A DNA stretch of 64,000 nucleotides from Cristatella mucedo (taxonomy: Eukaryota > Bryozoa > Phylactolaemata > Cristatellidae): positions 4,247,001 to 4,311,000 of the forward strand of contig WPIO01000018.1 in assembly GCA_009760855.2 (NCBI GenBank). The letters are read 5' to 3'. Shown here one piece after another: positions 61,093 to 64,000 of the stretch; position 1 is the stretch's first letter; every line of letters starts with the position of its first letter. Under the pieces are notes generated by a model. That model was not told where the DNA came from. It made no database searches and worked only from the letters and a program-made list of their open reading frames with translations. Both the position numbers and the translations under genes were made by a program.

Positions 61093-62858
61093 TTTGAAAA
61101 TCTGTTTGTGATGCAGGTCTTCTTGATCTACATTCAGACTCGACCGGCAGCCTCGATACCCTCACTGATGCGATGAACGTGACACTCAGGAGTGCTCTTG
61201 ACATCATGCTCCCGTTCATTCTATCCGTGTTTAAAGTCGTGGAAACTCCTTTCAATTTACAAACAAACTCCTAAAGATGCGCCGGGTTAAGCGCAGGCTT
61301 GAACGTCGTTTCAAGAAATCGGGGTCTGATGCAGATCTAGTCAATTTCAAAGACTTCCTTCGAGTTTACACCCGAAAGCTTAAAAAAATCAGGGCTTCTT
61401 TTTTCATCCGAAAGCTTAATTCCTGCCAGTCGGACCCTAAACACATTTATAAGACAGTAAACCATTTACAGGTCAATGCTGTGAGGTCTGATTCCCCAGA
61501 TATTAAGGGCTCAGCCGAAAAGTTTTCAGTCTTCTTTACTGAAAAAATTGTGCACATTCGTGCCTCCATTAAGCCCCCTCCGACTAAAGTAATCACGGTT
61601 CCACAACCTGTGACCTTTCTTAAAAAGGTGGAGGTTTTTGCATGCGATGTGGCTACCTTAATAAGTTCTAGCAAAAAGAGCTCGTCTCCTGAAGACCCTA
61701 TACCTTCATCTCTGTGGTCTTCACTTGCAGACCAACTTAGCCATGCCATAACCAAGATTTTAATGCTTCTTTGGGAAAAGGGGTCGCGATCGGCAATCGT
61801 TAGACCTATTCTTTAAAAGCTTGGATTAGACACAGAGGTCCTAGCAAACTATCGTCCAGTTTCCCTTCTTCCGTTCTTATCAAAGATTCTTGAAAAAATT
61901 GTTGCTAAGCAGCTGGTTGAACATATTGAAAATAATGGAATGTCATGTCACTGCCTTAGCTCTGCTAGATCTGTCTGGTGCCTTCGACACCATTGATCAC
62001 GAAGTTATGCTTGAGCGATTGAGAACAACGACCGGTCTGGCAACTGGCGTGGTTTAAATCATACTTGTCTGATCGTGATCCGTGCGTGTGTGGGGGTCAG
62101 GTCTCGGACATGAGAAGGGTCACCTACAGGGCTGTACTTGGTCCCTTGCTGTTCTCCATTTATCAACCATCCGATATCCCTATACGATACAAGATTTGTA
62201 TTTAAGCGGAATCACTAATTCCCTTTTGGCTGGGCTACCAAAGAAAGCTATTATGCCACTACAGCGGACTATGAATATGGCTGCAAGGCTGGTCTTCAAG
62301 TCCCAGCGGTTTGAGCACGAGTCGCCTTTGCTGGAAGAACTAGGATGGTTGCCGGTTGAGCAAAGGATACAGAGCAAAGCTCTTACGCTGACCCACAAGG
62401 CCTGCCACGGCTTGGTTTCTTCGTACCTAGCTGAACTGCTGCATCAGTTTCAGCCTCTTCGCGCCTTCAGGTCCTGTGTGGACAATAAATTAGCTGTCCC
62501 ATTCCTCCGCTTAAAGACAGTTGGCGACAGAAGCTTTAGCTGTGCAGGTCCTAGACTGTGGAACTCGCTTCCACAATTCTTACGAAACGACAACTACTCT
62601 CCAACTGCCGACTATGGCTCATTCTTTTCCAGTGGTCCTGAGCTGATACTTCCGTGCTACTCACTACCTCAACTGCTCTCCTGACTCTGCTATGCTTTCC
62701 ACTTTCTCTTTGTTTCGTGAGACGAAGTCTGTTGGCTACCGAATGCTTACCGAAAGCCGCTTTAGCTTTGAGTGCACTATACAAAACTCTCCTGCATAAC
62801 ACCCACATAGTCTTTATGACTGTGGAGTTACAGACGGAGATACACTACATTACAAAAC
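61093..62858 (+). mobile_element. LINE B, linker, partial RT and tail
   Basis: Linker MRRVKRRLERRFKKSG to LWEKGSRSAIV. RT parts follow: VSLLPFLSKILEKIVAKQLV, ALLDLSGAFDTIDHEVMLER (motif A) and a frameshifted QG.VLGPLLFSIY. Sequence through the YADD motif is deleted. It resumes at NSLLAGLPKKAIMPLQRTMN and runs to GPRLWNSLPQFLRNDNYSPT and the TACACTACATTACA tail. 61093-61696 is almost identical to 52382-52986. Confidence 0.94.
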
Positions 62859-62874
62859 CAGCTAAGCTATGCCT

Positions 62875-63530
62875 GCGTTCCTAAGAAGTTTATTATAGAC
62901 CCCAAGCAATGCTGATTCTGTGGAGTTATTAACTCTAAAACCAGATTGGAACTTGTATGTTATGTTAAAAGTTTCAGTGTAAGAATGCTGCTGGTCTGCC
63001 ACTACTCGTTCCATTGTCTTTGATAGGAACGGTAGAAGATGCTGAAGGGAGAAGCTGCTCAAATTTTCCTTGTTATGGTGTAACTGCCTTAATTAGTATG
63101 GCCTAACTAGAGCCTTTCTTAAAGGTTATAGGATGTGACCTGAGGCTAAGGACATATTAATTCTGTTAGTTATGCATGGCAGCAGTAGATCTAAGTATTG
63201 TAGGACAGTGGCTATAGGGTCTATAAGACTAGCAGTCTTCTTTGATTGGGAAACGACTTTCAGGGTGAAATCGCCTGTGGCCTCCTTAAATGTAGACATT
63301 GAGGTGCTGCACGGAATTGAGGGAGGGGAGACCGGTGGGATTTTTATTGAGAGACATAAGTCCTGATTACTTAGAGACGGACTTGATCTGATCTTGTCTA
63401 CCCTGCTGACAAAGAAGCCGGAGAAGCGATCAGCTAGATCACGACGAGGATCACTAGGTAAGGAACAAACCCGGGAGCGATTAAGGAGATGGTTGATCAT
63501 AGATATATGCATTTTTAGATTGTGCATCTG
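62875..63530 (-). mobile_element. LINE C fragment (linker and RT start), antisense
   Basis: The minus strand reads LPSDPRRDLADRFSGFFVSR and VDKIRSSPS (linker), then LLPFLSKTMERVVADQ and FQSGFRVNNSTESALL (RT start). It is an L2/CR1-type element distinct from families A and B, truncated at both ends. Confidence 0.82.
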
Positions 63531-63689
63531 TTATTCAACAATATTTTTTATAGAAGCTATACTTACTTGTCGCCCATGTAAGCGAGCTTAGAGAGCAGAT
63601 TCAGCTATTCCCAAAGCCGTGCGATTCTCTCCCCACGGTATCTCTTTGGTACCTGTAGCCATGTACTGTCAGACCTAAAAAGTGATAGT

Positions 63690-63790
63690 AAACTAAAATT
63701 TTTGAATAGGACCCTCGGATAATTTAATCTGTTTCTTGGCACTTCACATACAATCATGAAACGACGAGCGCAAGTGGTGCATTAAACCTG
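63690..63790 (-). mobile_element. LINE A tail, antisense, degenerate
   Basis: AATTTTTGAATAGGACCCTC, TTTAATCTGTTTCTTGGCAC, TTCACATACAATCATG. Confidence 0.55.
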
Positions 63791-64000
63791 TGTGTGTGGA
63801 TGTGTGTATGCGTGTGCTCGAGCCTGAGTCTGCCGCGTTCCACCGACACTGTTGTTTAAAGTGATGATCCGAAGAGAACCTGACATGAAGGCTTCATACC
63901 CTGTGCCCACCCTACCTTCCATGCTTGGTGGGCCAGGCTAACTTTGGGGATGATATTCACAGCTACTTGACTCCGCCCACTTGACTGCTTGGAGTTTATT

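Overview
The window is genomic DNA of an intron-rich animal, probably an invertebrate; I cannot place it more precisely. Evidence for an animal: two conserved metazoan genes split by GT-AG introns, 5'-truncated L2/CR1-type LINEs, tRNA-derived SINEs, and long (CT)n, (CA)n and (TA)n microsatellites. Nothing prokaryotic is present (no operons, Shine-Dalgarno sites or CRISPR).

Gene 1 (minus strand, about 34.8 to 4.9 kb) is a complete adenylosuccinate lyase (ADSL) gene. I reconstructed twelve exons. Every splice junction has GT/AG and compatible phase, and together they encode about 508 residues with the family signature and an AATAAA 53 bases after the stop. The introns hold most of the repeats between 5 and 34.6 kb. 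One lone exon of a PAPS-transporter-like gene (SLC35B2 type) lies on the opposite strand in intron 5.

Gene 2 (plus strand, about 46.6 to 57.4 kb) is a complete ERI1-type 3'-5' exoribonuclease with a SAP domain and a DEDDh nuclease domain. Its five exons have consistent phases and encode about 433 residues, including an unusual acidic, Ala-rich C-terminal tail. Between the two genes, on the minus strand at 41.6-42.6 kb, is a probable small gene for a secreted or membrane-anchored cysteine-rich protein with an EGF-like module; its last exon is convincing, its first is tentative.

The rest is mobile-element sediment. LINE family A (L2-like, (ATT)n tail) has about 30 copies or tails. LINE family B (tail rich in TACAT/ATTAC) has about eight, two of which share a nearly identical 600-base block. 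A third LINE fragment lies at the right edge. SINE family 1 is a tRNA-like element of about 170 bases. SINE family 2 joins a tRNA-like head to a 3' end closely resembling the LINE A tail, which suggests it is mobilised by LINE A. There is also a TA-flanked 172-base MITE and a Tigger/pogo-like remnant split by a LINE A insertion. Coordinates of exons are base-level; coordinates of repeats are approximate.
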